Virus record (IMG/VR): IMGVR_UViG_3300010373_000058
Coordinates: 1 to 54,277 of that record
Length of the DNA: 54,277 nt
DNA from: a virus
Strand: one strand, 5' to 3'
Positions 27,899 to 37,870 of the stretch are shown here, in pieces; the first letter of the stretch is position 1; each line of letters begins with the position of its first letter. The notes below the pieces were generated by a model that made no database searches, was not told the origin of the DNA, and was given only the letters and a program-made list of their open reading frames with translations. The translations under genes were made by a program, and so were the position numbers.

Positions 27899-28802
27899 CG
27901 ATACCGAGGTGATGGACGAGAGACAAGGGATTCCAGCACGAACCCCTGACGAAAACTATTCCTCTTCTACGGTAATGTCTCCAGTGATTCCCCCTCAGTA
28001 TTCTGACCCATACCTTAACGACCCGTCTCTAAAACAGTTTGTTCCTCCGGGATTCACAGGGGACAGGTTCGACCTTGTTCAAAAGAACCCATTGTCGGCA
28101 TCGGCCATGCAGAGTTTCGTTCAGAGACAGTCCGAACAAAACGCCGTCGAGGAAAATAATTACCGGAAGATTATAGACCAGTCCAGGAGAACTGAAGATT
28201 CCCTGAAAGCCATAGCCGCCGCCCGAAAATTCATCGCCACCCGTAAACTGGGAAACGACCTTCAAGCCGCCATGAAATCAGGGCTTCCGGCTGAACAGGC
28301 TCTGGTCCACAGTTTGATGGCAAATCCCGAAGCGTGGTACGACCACCCGCAGGTGTTGACCTCGGCCATGAAAGCCGTGCGTCCGGTCACTCCACCGATG
28401 AGTCTTCCCAATGTTGCGGTTCCGATCACCGATGAATCAGGCCGGGTTCTGGGTCATGCGGTTCAGTCCTCTCCCAACGCCCGACATATCCAGTGGGAAC
28501 GACCTCCGGCACCGGAAGGGAGACTGACCGACATCGAGAAACAGACCTTGCTGGAACTCAACCGGCAGGAGACTCAAATCCGGAAGAACGATCCGCCAGT
28601 TGGTAAAAAGTTCCAGAAGGAACGCGACGAATACAATTCCAGACTGGCCGACATAGAGGCACAGAGACAGAGGATTCTTAAGAAGGACACTGCTACGGTA
28701 AAAACTCTGACAAGGGACATCGCGGCGGCATTGTTGAAGCAGGCAGGGGGAGACAAGGCAAAAGCCCGTCAACTGGCCAAGGACGCCGGATACCAGTTCT
28801 AA
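27882..28802 (+). CDS. helical internal virion-type protein
   Basis: The ATG at 27882 gives 306 residues and overlaps the previous gene by 17 bases. The N-terminal 60 residues are Pro-rich, and most of the rest is helical and basic with coiled-coil stretches (RLADIEAQRQRILKKDTATV). It sits immediately before the 1549-residue protein and may form part of the ejected internal core. Confidence 0.55.
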   Translation: MADTPDDTEVMDERQGIPARTPDENYSSSTVMSPVIPPQYSDPYLNDPSLKQFVPPGFTGDRFDLVQKNPLSASAMQSFVQRQSEQNAVEENNYRKIIDQSRRTEDSLKAIAAARKFIATRKLGNDLQAAMKSGLPAEQALVHSLMANPEAWYDHPQVLTSAMKAVRPVTPPMSLPNVAVPITDESGRVLGHAVQSSPNARHIQWERPPAPEGRLTDIEKQTLLELNRQETQIRKNDPPVGKKFQKERDEYNSRLADIEAQRQRILKKDTATVKTLTRDIAAALLKQAGGDKAKARQLAKDAGYQF

Positions 28803-28806
28803 AGGT

Positions 28807-31800
28807 ATGGCTGATATTTTTGACACGCTGGAAGAACCGGCAGCGTCAGGAGACATATTTGACGAGATAGTTCCCGATGAAAGGGAACAGAAGGGCAAGG
28901 AGCTTCGTGCTCAGATGGTCGGTGTTCGTGGCGAGGTGATTCCTAAACTGGCCCGTGGATTCAGCGCCACGGTTGAAGCTCCGGGGAAGTTACTCCGTTC
29001 GATGGATGAAGACTTCAATACCCCAGCCGAAAACGTAATCCCATACAGCCATCTTGCACAGGGCGCAGATCAATTCGGAACAGTTCCACAAATCATACCT
29101 CCGGGACACATGGAAACCCCGGAGGTGCCAATCAGTCCCAAGGCACAGGAAATGTCCGACATAAACGCGCTAAGACAGGACATACAGGAAAAGGAACACC
29201 CTGCCAGAACAGCAGCCATACGAACCGCAGAGGGTCTAAGGCAGGGTTTAATCAGGCCATCCGGAGCCATACCGTTACTGGCAACCGCCGTAGCTCCGGA
29301 GGTGTTGGCACCATTCTGGATGATTCAGGGGTCTCAGGGAGTCCATGATGCCGTGGAAAAAATAAGGGAATCAAGGAAGGAAGGGAACAGTGAGAAATAC
29401 TGGGAAGGAGTGTACGAACTGGGGGTAAACCTTCCCGTGGCAATGGGTGGAACAAAGGGAACTCTCAACACCATACCAGGACGAATTGCACTTCCACGAT
29501 CACTCGCCGCCGTAGCCGAAACCCAACCCGAAATCACAACCGCAAAGGAACCCAATGCCCTACAAAAGCAATCAACAGAGGAAGTTCTTCGAGATGTGCC
29601 GAAACAGCCCTCAGAAAGCGCACGGGAAGTGTCCGCCGAAAAAGGTACTCGAGGAGTTCCACAACGCGATGTATCACAAGAAACAACGGGGGGAACCGAA
29701 GTACCACTGAGCGAACCAACGCTTGAGTCGTCCACCAAGGAATTGAGAGCCGATCAGGAACTGTTCAACAGGTTGTCAACGGAAGGGAATAAAAAGTATA
29801 TCGAACACATGAAGGCGGGAGGAGAAGAACCCACTCCGGAAATAAGGGAGATGCTTGAATCCGCCGAAGACATAAAGAACAAGTACCAGGGAAAGCAGCC
29901 TTCTCAAATAACGCCAGAACAGGCACTCATCTATGCCCGTCATCGGGCTAAAACAGGATCACAATTCGTTCATGCCAATGAAAAGGTTCCGGGAATAAAT
30001 GCTCCAGAAGTTGAAACCGCCGAACCCGAAAAGGAGGTGACGGACAGTGAAAAAGAAACGCAAGGGAAAGAGGAAGGGGTACTGACCCCACCCACTGAAA
30101 AGCCCGCCGAGCCGGTAAAGCCGGAGGCGGCACATCTTCCTGTGCGAGATGTTCTATCCAAGACCCACAATGGAACTGGTGATTTAGCAATCGGAGGGGT
30201 TTATGAATGGACTCATCCCGATCCTAAGTTTCAAGAGTTCAATAGACGGGTTATTGTCGCTGGAAAACAAGTTGGAGATAAAGTTCCCACATACTCATTT
30301 ACAGGACCGGAAGGACTCATGGGGCTGCCCCCAAAATCGGCATTGCCAGAATTGACATCAATAAAAGAACTGTCGCTAGTAAAAGAGTCCACTCATAAAC
30401 CGGAGTCGGCACAACCCACCCCCGTCAAGCCGGAGACGAGTGGGAAGCAGCCGTGGGAGATGACGAAATCGGAGTTCGGAGATGATTCAACAATAAAACC
30501 GTCTGGTAAGGACGCATATCTAATCGATCCCAATGGTCAAAGGTGGCTATCTGCTGGCACAAGATCAAAGGCTAGGGCGGTCGAAGTTACACACAGGGCA
30601 ATCGTTCAACGCGCTATAAATGAAGGCAAACCAGTTCCACCCGAAGTGCTAGAGGATTATCCTGACCTGAAACCATCCCCCGAATCCGTTCCTCAATCAG
30701 TTGAACCTTCGATACCGGAAAAAATAGTCACCGCGATAGAGTCTGAGGCTCAGAAGGCACGTGAACGATTGTCTAAGCGTGGCACCATTTTCGGGTCCGG
30801 TCCTATGCATGAACTTCCCAACATCCGGGACCACGCCATTATTCTGGCCTCGAAGATTGCCAGAGGAACGTTCGAGGTGGGGAAATGGACGGCTGAGATG
30901 GTTGCCAAGTACGGTGAAGCAATCCGACCTCATTTACAGGCCATCATCACCGAGGCGCACAAGGTCATACGGGAATGGGCCAATCCCAAAGAGGCGGCCT
31001 TAACCGACCCCACGACACCGATTCAAAAAATCCAGTCCGTGTTCACCCCCGGACTTGAGGCCGGTCGTAACATCAAGGAAGGCATCCAATCGTTGTTGCT
31101 GCCTTCGGCCAAGGGACCGGCACAACTCGAAGCTGCTGAAATGCTAGGGGCAAGACTGGGCGAGATGCACCATTCACAGGAAGCGTCGGCGTCTGCACTT
31201 GTAAAACCTTCAAAGGAATTCGACAGGTTGGGAGTCCACAACCCAAACATTGAACTGACCGAAAATCCCGGCATTCGGTTCATGTCCGATGTGTCTCAGG
31301 GACGCGACCTTGGTAAATTCAAAAAGACCGGGGAACTTGTAAGGAAGGAATTCGACAAACGACTGGAGCAACTGGAAGAAGTCGGCGCCGAGGTTCAGAA
31401 TGTGCGCGAGAACTATTTCCCCGGCATGTGGACTCGGGATTCAAGGCTGGCGTTCAACGCCGCGATGGAATCGGCCATCAAAGAGGGAATCATCCCTGAG
31501 ACTTTCGACATCAATGACGCTACACCTGAACAAAAAAGCTGGATACGGGGCGCGTCGGAAAAGATGCAGGCGGAAGGAAAAGGTTCCGACCGTGACATGC
31601 TATCCTACTTCACCCGGAAACCCCTCAAGGGACGGGAAAGTTTCAGGAAACAGAAGGTGTTCGACGACATAATGACCGGGGTCGAGTTCGGACTGAAACC
31701 CATTTCCAACAACCCGATTGATCTGGTGATTGGAAAACTCGCTGAGATGGACAAATCGGTGATGGCCAACCGGTTTTTCCGTCAAGTGGACGACGCCGGT

Positions 31801-33456
31801 AAACTGAGGATCATACGTCCGGGTCAGGAGGTTCCAGAAGGATGGGTGAAACTCGACGACCGTTACGGAACGATTTACGGACCACGATCACCTTCCGGTG
31901 AATTCGGACATCGCATCATGGGTTACAGGATAGTTCCAGAACCCGTTGGAGAAGTGGTCAACAACTACCTGTCATCCAGCCTCTACAACAACCGGTATGT
32001 TGGCACACTGTACAAGGCATGGATGGCTTCTGCCAACGCTTTGAATCAATCCCAGTTGGGTGTGGGAAGCGCGTTTCACGCCGGGTTCACCACGGCGGAT
32101 GTTCAGGTTTCAGCCGGGGCAAGTTTACTAAAGGATATTTACGGACTCGTTCGAGGGAACCGGTATCTGTCGGACCTCGAATCCACTTTCGGTAAATGGA
32201 CAGTTTCATCGGTTAGAACCGCCATTACAGGGGACAAGGTGTTGAACGCATGGCGGAATCCCGATGGGGTTATTGACCCAAGGATAAGGGAAGTGGTACG
32301 AGCCACGGAACTGGCCGGGGGAGGGTACCGTCTGGAAAAGGGACTGGCCACGGAACAGACCGCACAACTCCGTCGGGACTGGTTTTCTGGAAAAAGGTTG
32401 AAGGCCGCCCTACGGTCTCCGGTGGCATTCACGGAACTGATGGCCAAACCCATCATGCAATTCCTCGTGCCACGCCAAAAGGCGGGCGTGTTCTCAGAAC
32501 TGGCGTGGCGCATCATAGACCAAAATCCCGGAAAATCATTGGAGGAACTCACCCCACAATTCCGCCAGGCATGGAACCGTGTTGATTCAAGATTGGGACA
32601 GGTGTTGTACGACCGTTTGTTCATCAACAACACGGCCAAGAACATTGTTCAAGGATTGGTTCGTGCTCCCGGTTGGACGGGGGGAACCATCGCTGAAATC
32701 GGCGGAGCCTTTCCCGACGCTTACAAGTTCCTCAAAGAATGGAAAGACACCGGAAAACCTCCGGAGAACATTCCCGACCGGGTGGCCTATACCGCCTCTC
32801 TGCTCCTCACCGTGGGTGCGTTGAACGCAATCCTTACCCGATTGTTCACAGGTTCAAATCCACAGGGACTGGATTACGTCGCGTTCCGAACCGGAAACAA
32901 GGACGAGCAGGGGAACGAAGAAAGGTTTCTGTTGCCGACCTACGTGAAGGATTTGCTGGCCTACTCACGGGATTTCAGAAGAACCGTCGAGCACAAGACA
33001 CACCCGTTGCTGGGAATGTTCGAGGAAATTTCCAATAACCGTGATTATTACGGGTACGAGATACGAAACCCGCACGCGGGACTACCTGAGCAGGGCAAGG
33101 AGATTGCCGAGTATGTCATCAAATCGTTCGAGCCGTTCTGGACCCGTGGGGCGCGCAAGGAGATTCAGAGGGATTCATCGCTTGGCAAGGTGGCGCTTCC
33201 CTACGTAGGCGTCATGCCCGCCCCGGCCAACATCAATCGAACCCGAATTCAGAACAAGATATCCGAACTGTATCACATTAGAACCGGAGACAGAACCAAA
33301 CCCTACGGTTCACAGGAACAGGACGCAGAAAAACGATCTGCAAGGAACCGTTCCAATCTGGATGTGTACATGTTCCAACGCCTTCCCCGAACCGATCAGT
33401 TGGAGCTTAGGAATTCAATGACACCGGAAGAACGCGCCCGTTACCTTCTGAGATGA
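28807..33456 (+). CDS. large internal virion protein (DNA-ejection-type)
   Basis: The 1549-residue protein has a disordered acidic N terminus, a membrane-like helical part (residues 148-180, AIPLLATAVAPEVLAPFWMI), long Pro/Glu-rich linkers and a helical C-terminal half with a further hydrophobic segment (SLLLTVGALNAIL). Huge multidomain proteins next to the terminase, in genomes without a tape measure, are typical ejected internal proteins of short-tailed phages. It overlaps the terminase start by four bases. No enzymatic domain was recognised. Confidence 0.65.
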   Translation: MADIFDTLEEPAASGDIFDEIVPDEREQKGKELRAQMVGVRGEVIPKLARGFSATVEAPGKLLRSMDEDFNTPAENVIPYSHLAQGADQFGTVPQIIPPGHMETPEVPISPKAQEMSDINALRQDIQEKEHPARTAAIRTAEGLRQGLIRPSGAIPLLATAVAPEVLAPFWMIQGSQGVHDAVEKIRESRKEGNSEKYWEGVYELGVNLPVAMGGTKGTLNTIPGRIALPRSLAAVAETQPEITTAKEPNALQKQSTEEVLRDVPKQPSESAREVSAEKGTRGVPQRDVSQETTGGTEVPLSEPTLESSTKELRADQELFNRLSTEGNKKYIEHMKAGGEEPTPEIREMLESAEDIKNKYQGKQPSQITPEQALIYARHRAKTGSQFVHANEKVPGINAPEVETAEPEKEVTDSEKETQGKEEGVLTPPTEKPAEPVKPEAAHLPVRDVLSKTHNGTGDLAIGGVYEWTHPDPKFQEFNRRVIVAGKQVGDKVPTYSFTGPEGLMGLPPKSALPELTSIKELSLVKESTHKPESAQPTPVKPETSGKQPWEMTKSEFGDDSTIKPSGKDAYLIDPNGQRWLSAGTRSKARAVEVTHRAIVQRAINEGKPVPPEVLEDYPDLKPSPESVPQSVEPSIPEKIVTAIESEAQKARERLSKRGTIFGSGPMHELPNIRDHAIILASKIARGTFEVGKWTAEMVAKYGEAIRPHLQAIITEAHKVIREWANPKEAALTDPTTPIQKIQSVFTPGLEAGRNIKEGIQSLLLPSAKGPAQLEAAEMLGARLGEMHHSQEASASALVKPSKEFDRLGVHNPNIELTENPGIRFMSDVSQGRDLGKFKKTGELVRKEFDKRLEQLEEVGAEVQNVRENYFPGMWTRDSRLAFNAAMESAIKEGIIPETFDINDATPEQKSWIRGASEKMQAEGKGSDRDMLSYFTRKPLKGRESFRKQKVFDDIMTGVEFGLKPISNNPIDLVIGKLAEMDKSVMANRFFRQVDDAGKLRIIRPGQEVPEGWVKLDDRYGTIYGPRSPSGEFGHRIMGYRIVPEPVGEVVNNYLSSSLYNNRYVGTLYKAWMASANALNQSQLGVGSAFHAGFTTADVQVSAGASLLKDIYGLVRGNRYLSDLESTFGKWTVSSVRTAITGDKVLNAWRNPDGVIDPRIREVVRATELAGGGYRLEKGLATEQTAQLRRDWFSGKRLKAALRSPVAFTELMAKPIMQFLVPRQKAGVFSELAWRIIDQNPGKSLEELTPQFRQAWNRVDSRLGQVLYDRLFINNTAKNIVQGLVRAPGWTGGTIAEIGGAFPDAYKFLKEWKDTGKPPENIPDRVAYTASLLLTVGALNAILTRLFTGSNPQGLDYVAFRTGNKDEQGNEERFLLPTYVKDLLAYSRDFRRTVEHKTHPLLGMFEEISNNRDYYGYEIRNPHAGLPEQGKEIAEYVIKSFEPFWTRGARKEIQRDSSLGKVALPYVGVMPAPANINRTRIQNKISELYHIRTGDRTKPYGSQEQDAEKRSARNRSNLDVYMFQRLPRTDQLELRNSMTPEERARYLLR

Positions 33457-35690
33457 CGGTCAAACCAAAGTCGTTTTCCGCCTACGGACTGGAGTGGCCC
33501 AACGGCACCACGTCCATCGCCATTCACGTCTATTGCATCCGTAACGGGGGACTGTTCAAGGACGCCAACGGAAAGAATGTGGGCGCACCCCTGTTCAACC
33601 TGTACCGGGAGATGCAAACCTTGTTGTGGGGAGAAAGATGCGAGCACCATGACTGGAGCGATTTGATGTTGAAGACCATTTTGGAGAACAGAATCACTAC
33701 AGTTCAGGGGCCGCATGACAGTGGAAAAACGCATGTCATGGCCAGGTATGCGCTGGTGGATTATTTCTGTTTCCCAAAGGAAACACTGATTCTGATGTCT
33801 TCCACCGACCTGCGGGGATTGGAATTGAGGGTGTGGGGAGAAGTGAAGGAGCTTTTTAATCTCGCAAGGGAATCATGGCCGGAAGCTCCGGGAACCGCCG
33901 TGGATTCAATGCACGGGATATTCACGGACGAAATAGGAGACAACGGCGATGCAAGGGACATCCGACGCGGACTTATTTGCATTCCCGTACTCGACAGTGA
34001 CAATCAGTGGAAGGGAATCCAAAAATGGGTGGGAGTAAAACAAAAGAGAAGAAGAATGCTGGCCGACGAGACCCAATTTTATGCTTCTCCGTTCCTGGAC
34101 ACACTGGCAAACATCAACAAACAAAGGTCTGATTTCAAGGGGGTGTTCGTTGGTAATCCAATCGGAGACGGAGACCCTCTCGACAAACTGGCCGAGCCAA
34201 TGGACGGTTGGAGCAATCTTCCTGAAATAAATGCCACGACCACATGGAAAAACAGGATGGGTGGAATCACCATACAGTTGCTAGGTTCGGATTCTCCCGC
34301 CATACGGTTCCCCGGAAAGTACGGGTATCTGATAGACCAGTCGGACATTGATTATGTGGAGTCCTACTGGGGAAGGGAGAGTTCAAAGTGGTGGAATCAA
34401 GTGCTAGGAATGCGTCCCCCTTCGATAGATGCCAGAAGAGTGATAACTCGCGATCTGGTGGACAAATTCGGAGCACAAAAAGAAGTGATATGGGGTGTTG
34501 GAGAAATCATCACGGTGTACGCGGTGGATGCCGGTTATGGTGGAGACCGTTGTATCGGTGGAGAAGCAAGGTTCGGAAAGGACATCAACGGTAAGCTCGT
34601 CATATCCCTAGGAAAACCAAGGTCTATTCCTGTCAGAATGTATCCCAAGAGCACGCCTGCGGAAGACAGGATTCCTCCCGAAGACCAGATTGCGGAATAC
34701 GTGAAGGCAGATTGTGAACGTCTTGGAATCCCATCCGCCAATGTGTTCCATGATTCCACGGGCAGGGGTTCTCTGGGTTCGGCGTTCGCAAGACTTTGGA
34801 GGCATGACACAAACCCGGTGGAATTCGGAGGTTCTCCGACTCCCAGGCCGGTCTTGGCCGACCTGTTCATCTACGACGAAAAGTTGAAGAAAAAGAGGTT
34901 GCAACGGTGTGACGAGCACTACGTTAAAAGGGTCAGCGAACTTCATTACAGCGTCAGATACGTAATCGAAGGCAAGCAGATGCGAGACCTTCCCAATGAC
35001 GTAAGGGACGAACTCTGCATCCGTAACTGGGATCGAGTAAAAGGTGACAAAATAGAAGTCGAGGGAAAGGAGGAAACCAAGGACAGATTTGGAAGAAGCC
35101 CGGACCTCGCAGATTGGTGTTTTTCGGGAGACACAAAAATTTTAACTCCCTATGGAAATATATCAATACGCACTCTTTTGCCAGGAGACATTGTTGTAAC
35201 CCCGATGGGACACCGAAGGATAAACAAAGTGTCTGTAAACTTCGTTGAAACGATCACGGAAACGACATTCTCTAATGGCTCGATGCTCAGTGGACGCGGG
35301 GAGCATCCGGTGTACACCTGGGATTCCGGGTGGGTAAGACTGGCAGACTTGTCGTTGACAAATGAGGTCGAATCCGCCATACATCTTCCTCTATGGGAAA
35401 TGCAGAGAAGATTATCTACAAACGAAGAACCTACCGGATTCAGAGCAGCGGAAGATACTATCAGGACGACAACCGGTCGGGTGCGAAGGAGCGACTTCTT
35501 CACAGACGAATTTGGTCAGATAAACACGGACCCATTCCACCTGGTTTCTGCGTTCATCACCGAAATGGGAACTGGCGTGATAATCGCCTTGAGAACTTGG
35601 AACTCATGGGTCGGTCGGCTCACGCCTCAATGCACCTTCGTAAACGCTGGAAGAAGCCCAAAGAACGAAGGTTTCTCCTCCGGGAGCTGA
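33453..35690 (+). CDS. terL: terminase large subunit, N-terminal part fused to the N-terminal half of a split intein
   Basis: Residues 1-555 are the terminase: Walker A GPHDSGKT at about 86-93, the Walker B-like RRMLADETQ, and RNase H-type nuclease motifs AVDAGYGGD, FHDSTGRG and SPDLAD. Directly after DLADW, at base 35118, an intein begins: CFSGDTKILTPYGN (block A) and GRGEHPVYTWDSGWVRLADL (block B). The frame continues without homology to 35690 beneath an HNH gene in another frame. TerL packages DNA into procapsids, but here needs protein splicing with the piece encoded at 35940-36233. Confidence 0.9.
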   Translation: MTVKPKSFSAYGLEWPNGTTSIAIHVYCIRNGGLFKDANGKNVGAPLFNLYREMQTLLWGERCEHHDWSDLMLKTILENRITTVQGPHDSGKTHVMARYALVDYFCFPKETLILMSSTDLRGLELRVWGEVKELFNLARESWPEAPGTAVDSMHGIFTDEIGDNGDARDIRRGLICIPVLDSDNQWKGIQKWVGVKQKRRRMLADETQFYASPFLDTLANINKQRSDFKGVFVGNPIGDGDPLDKLAEPMDGWSNLPEINATTTWKNRMGGITIQLLGSDSPAIRFPGKYGYLIDQSDIDYVESYWGRESSKWWNQVLGMRPPSIDARRVITRDLVDKFGAQKEVIWGVGEIITVYAVDAGYGGDRCIGGEARFGKDINGKLVISLGKPRSIPVRMYPKSTPAEDRIPPEDQIAEYVKADCERLGIPSANVFHDSTGRGSLGSAFARLWRHDTNPVEFGGSPTPRPVLADLFIYDEKLKKKRLQRCDEHYVKRVSELHYSVRYVIEGKQMRDLPNDVRDELCIRNWDRVKGDKIEVEGKEETKDRFGRSPDLADWCFSGDTKILTPYGNISIRTLLPGDIVVTPMGHRRINKVSVNFVETITETTFSNGSMLSGRGEHPVYTWDSGWVRLADLSLTNEVESAIHLPLWEMQRRLSTNEEPTGFRAAEDTIRTTTGRVRRSDFFTDEFGQINTDPFHLVSAFITEMGTGVIIALRTWNSWVGRLTPQCTFVNAGRSPKNEGFSSGS

Positions 35691-36034
35691 AAAAAGCATC
35701 TTCCCTTGCCGCTGCATGGCATAGATCACCAGAGGGATTCAGGTGGCACAGTCAAAACACGCGGAATCAATGGTCAAACAAGAAACCGGTTGGATGCAGT
35801 TGCGTGGAGTGTGGCAGAGCGTTTACGTCGATTCACCCCAGGGTGGCTCTGGTCTGCTCTATTCGATGTGCCAACCTGCGAGCTATACGAAAGGCTGGAT
35901 TTGTTAAGCGCGTTTGCAAGGTGTGTAACAAGGAATTCAGTGCCAGAAAACACGCAAGGAGCTGCCACTGTTCCCGTCATTGTGCGGCAATTACAATTGC
36001 CAGAATCAAAGCCGGTTTACAATCTTTCGATTGA
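35393..36034 (+). CDS. HNH homing endonuclease between the two intein halves
   Basis: The 213-residue protein in a different frame contains RLLHRRIWSDKHGPIPPGFC, then VHHRNGNWRDNRLENLELM, a textbook HNH core, and two C-terminal zinc fingers (CVECGRAF ... CANLR and CKVCNKEF ... CSRHC). It starts near the end of the N-intein homology and ends at 36034, overlapping the C-intein coding sequence by at least 60 bases in another frame. It probably promotes homing of this locus into intein-less terminase genes. Confidence 0.9.
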   Translation: MGNAEKIIYKRRTYRIQSSGRYYQDDNRSGAKERLLHRRIWSDKHGPIPPGFCVHHRNGNWRDNRLENLELMGRSAHASMHLRKRWKKPKERRFLLRELKKASSLAAAWHRSPEGFRWHSQNTRNQWSNKKPVGCSCVECGRAFTSIHPRVALVCSIRCANLRAIRKAGFVKRVCKVCNKEFSARKHARSCHCSRHCAAITIARIKAGLQSFD

Positions 36035-36233
36035 ACGGGACCACGTTTATTATGCCAACGGAATTCTCGTTTCAAACTGCGCCATAGCTGTTGAAGGAGC
36101 CAGACAAAGAGGATTTCTAATTGCAAGGATGGAACCCGACCACAAGGTAAACCTTCCCGACGAACGTTGGAAGGAAGAACTCCGTGAACGCGCCCGTAAA
36201 GCGAAACAATCCTACGCCTTGACTTACAAGTAA
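35940..36233 (+). CDS. terL: C-terminal half of the split intein plus C-terminal part of the terminase
   Basis: In the terminase frame, LPESKPVYNLSIERDHVYYA and NGILVSN|C form intein blocks F and G, with Asn at 36075 and Cys+1 at 36078. The remaining 51 residues (CAIAVEGARQRGFLIARMEP onward) complete the terminase nuclease domain. A GTG at 35940 with AAGGA five bases upstream is the best start, giving 46 intein residues. The frame is open from 35691 and a TTG at 35706 is possible. Spliced TerL would have 606 residues. Confidence 0.8.
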   Translation: MPENTQGAATVPVIVRQLQLPESKPVYNLSIERDHVYYANGILVSNCAIAVEGARQRGFLIARMEPDHKVNLPDERWKEELRERARKAKQSYALTYK

Positions 36234-36258
36234 GTGAACACTAACCTTACACACGACC

Positions 36259-36960
36259 ATGAGACTTAAATCAAGAAGCATGTTTCCACCGGGAGAATTT
36301 CAAGTGCTCCACGCGGAGGCGGGAATGAAGGAGCCGTTCAAGGGATCGTTCAACGAAGCTGTCATGTTTGAGAGGGCTTTCAGGCGAAAGAACCCGGCAC
36401 TCGCTCAAAAGCTGGGCCTTCCCGATGACCAGACCTCCGTGGAGAACTGGGTAGATGAATATAATTCGATCCGTTGTGTGGCCCACGGATGGACGCAGTT
36501 CGTCAATCTGGAAAGCTCGGTATCGGCATCCGAATTCACCATTCCTGACAGTGGCTCAAAAAAAAACTGGCCAAGGGCTGCTGTGGGCGGGGCTAAGGCG
36601 GCTGCTGATGCGTATGCGTCTCTGTTCAAGGATGGCCCGGTTGAACGTTCACTGGCCGAGGACCGAGCGGCGATTTGCAGTCAATGTCCGCAGAACAACA
36701 CCAATACCTCTCTTGCCTCCATCTTTACAACTGCTGCTGCGTCGGCTGTCACGTCGTTGATTGGCATGGTTCGGGACATGAGCCTGACCACCTCTCTGGA
36801 TAATCACCTTGGAATTTGTGACGCCTGCCTGTGCCCGATGAAGGCCAAGGTGCATGTGAAGATTGGAACCCTTACCGGATCGATTCCAAACGACGTGTGG
36901 CCAAAGCTGGAAAGAACCAAGGTGAAGTGCTGGATGTTATCAGAATCAGGGCGCAATTAA
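36259..36960 (+). CDS. cysteine-motif protein downstream of the terminase
   Basis: The 233-residue protein has two cysteine clusters, CSQCPQN at about residue 138 and CDACLCPMKAKVHV near 190, likely binding metal, and a hydrophobic helix between them. The arrangement 'ICSxCP ... ICDACxCPLKxKVH' is recurrent in phage proteins of unknown function near virion genes. Alternatively it is a cargo or maturation factor, but the role is unknown. Confidence 0.6.
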   Translation: MRLKSRSMFPPGEFQVLHAEAGMKEPFKGSFNEAVMFERAFRRKNPALAQKLGLPDDQTSVENWVDEYNSIRCVAHGWTQFVNLESSVSASEFTIPDSGSKKNWPRAAVGGAKAAADAYASLFKDGPVERSLAEDRAAICSQCPQNNTNTSLASIFTTAAASAVTSLIGMVRDMSLTTSLDNHLGICDACLCPMKAKVHVKIGTLTGSIPNDVWPKLERTKVKCWMLSESGRN

Positions 36961-36961
36961 A

Positions 36962-37870
36962 ATGGCCTGCTGGATGATACCCACTGCTTCACCCTGCTTC
37001 ATAATACTGGGCCGGTTCGGGGATGTAATACAACTTTTGCCGTCTTTCATGGAGATTCACCGTCGAACCGGCCACAAACCAGTTGTCATCACCTCAACGG
37101 AATACGGCAGTGTTTACGATGGGGTAAGCTATGTTCAACCCTATCTGTTGAGGGAACACTGGTGGTCGGGTATCCCCAAGGCAAAGAGAATCGCTCAGGA
37201 ACTTTTCGGTCATGGAATTGTCTGCCAGTTCTGGCATGAACCACCGAAGCATGACGACACCATAGGACACGGGGGAAGGAACTGGACCACGCTGCAAAGC
37301 CACGGTCAGAGTCATGGGGTGAATCTCGACTACGACCCCGACTACGGAACTTCAATGGCCAGACGATGCGGTTTCTCAAGAGACGAATGGGTGAATCTTC
37401 CACTGATATTCGACCGAAGGAGTGCCGCACGGGAGGAAATGCTGTTGAGGAATGTTCGTGGAACGGACCCGAGGCCGATGTTGCTGTTCAACTTTCAGGG
37501 AATCAGTTCACCGTTCGCTTTTGCGCCGGAAATACTCAATCCACTGATGCAGAGGTATGGGAAACATTTCAAGCTGGTTGACCTTGGACAAATCAACGCG
37601 CACCGAATCTACGACATGCTGGTGCTGTACGATCACGCGGCGGGGTTGATAACCAGCGACACGGCCACGGCGCATCTGGCACCGGGTTCAAACATTCCCT
37701 GGGTCATGTGTCACGTTGACGGTTGGACTCAATCTGTGCCCAAGGGAAACTGTCAGTTGTCCATAGGTTACAACGAGACGCCACGCAGGATAAATGATGT
37801 GATGAACGTTGTAGAAGGCTGGAAGAAAAATGCCCATATTCCATCTGTACAGTCTCTACAACCCGCCTGA
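36962..37870 (+). CDS. glycosyltransferase family 9-like protein
   Basis: The 302-residue protein opens CFIILGRFGDVIQLLPSF and later has LVLYDHAAGLITSDTATAHL, the N-terminal and acceptor-domain marks of heptosyltransferase-like GT9 enzymes. Such enzymes use nucleotide sugars, and a phage could glycosylate virion proteins or host surface sugars. It is first of three possible sugar-related genes and overlaps the next by 41 bases. Confidence 0.65.
   Translation: MACWMIPTASPCFIILGRFGDVIQLLPSFMEIHRRTGHKPVVITSTEYGSVYDGVSYVQPYLLREHWWSGIPKAKRIAQELFGHGIVCQFWHEPPKHDDTIGHGGRNWTTLQSHGQSHGVNLDYDPDYGTSMARRCGFSRDEWVNLPLIFDRRSAAREEMLLRNVRGTDPRPMLLFNFQGISSPFAFAPEILNPLMQRYGKHFKLVDLGQINAHRIYDMLVLYDHAAGLITSDTATAHLAPGSNIPWVMCHVDGWTQSVPKGNCQLSIGYNETPRRINDVMNVVEGWKKNAHIPSVQSLQPA

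Noticed and set aside
28807-33456. A lysozyme or transglycosylase domain in the large internal protein
   Set aside because: No catalytic motif could be recognised by eye. Only helical and hydrophobic segments were supported.
35393-35690. Continuation of the terminase frame as intein sequence
   Set aside because: The terminase frame stays open here but lacks intein blocks, while the other frame carries a full HNH core. The open frame looks like a shadow.
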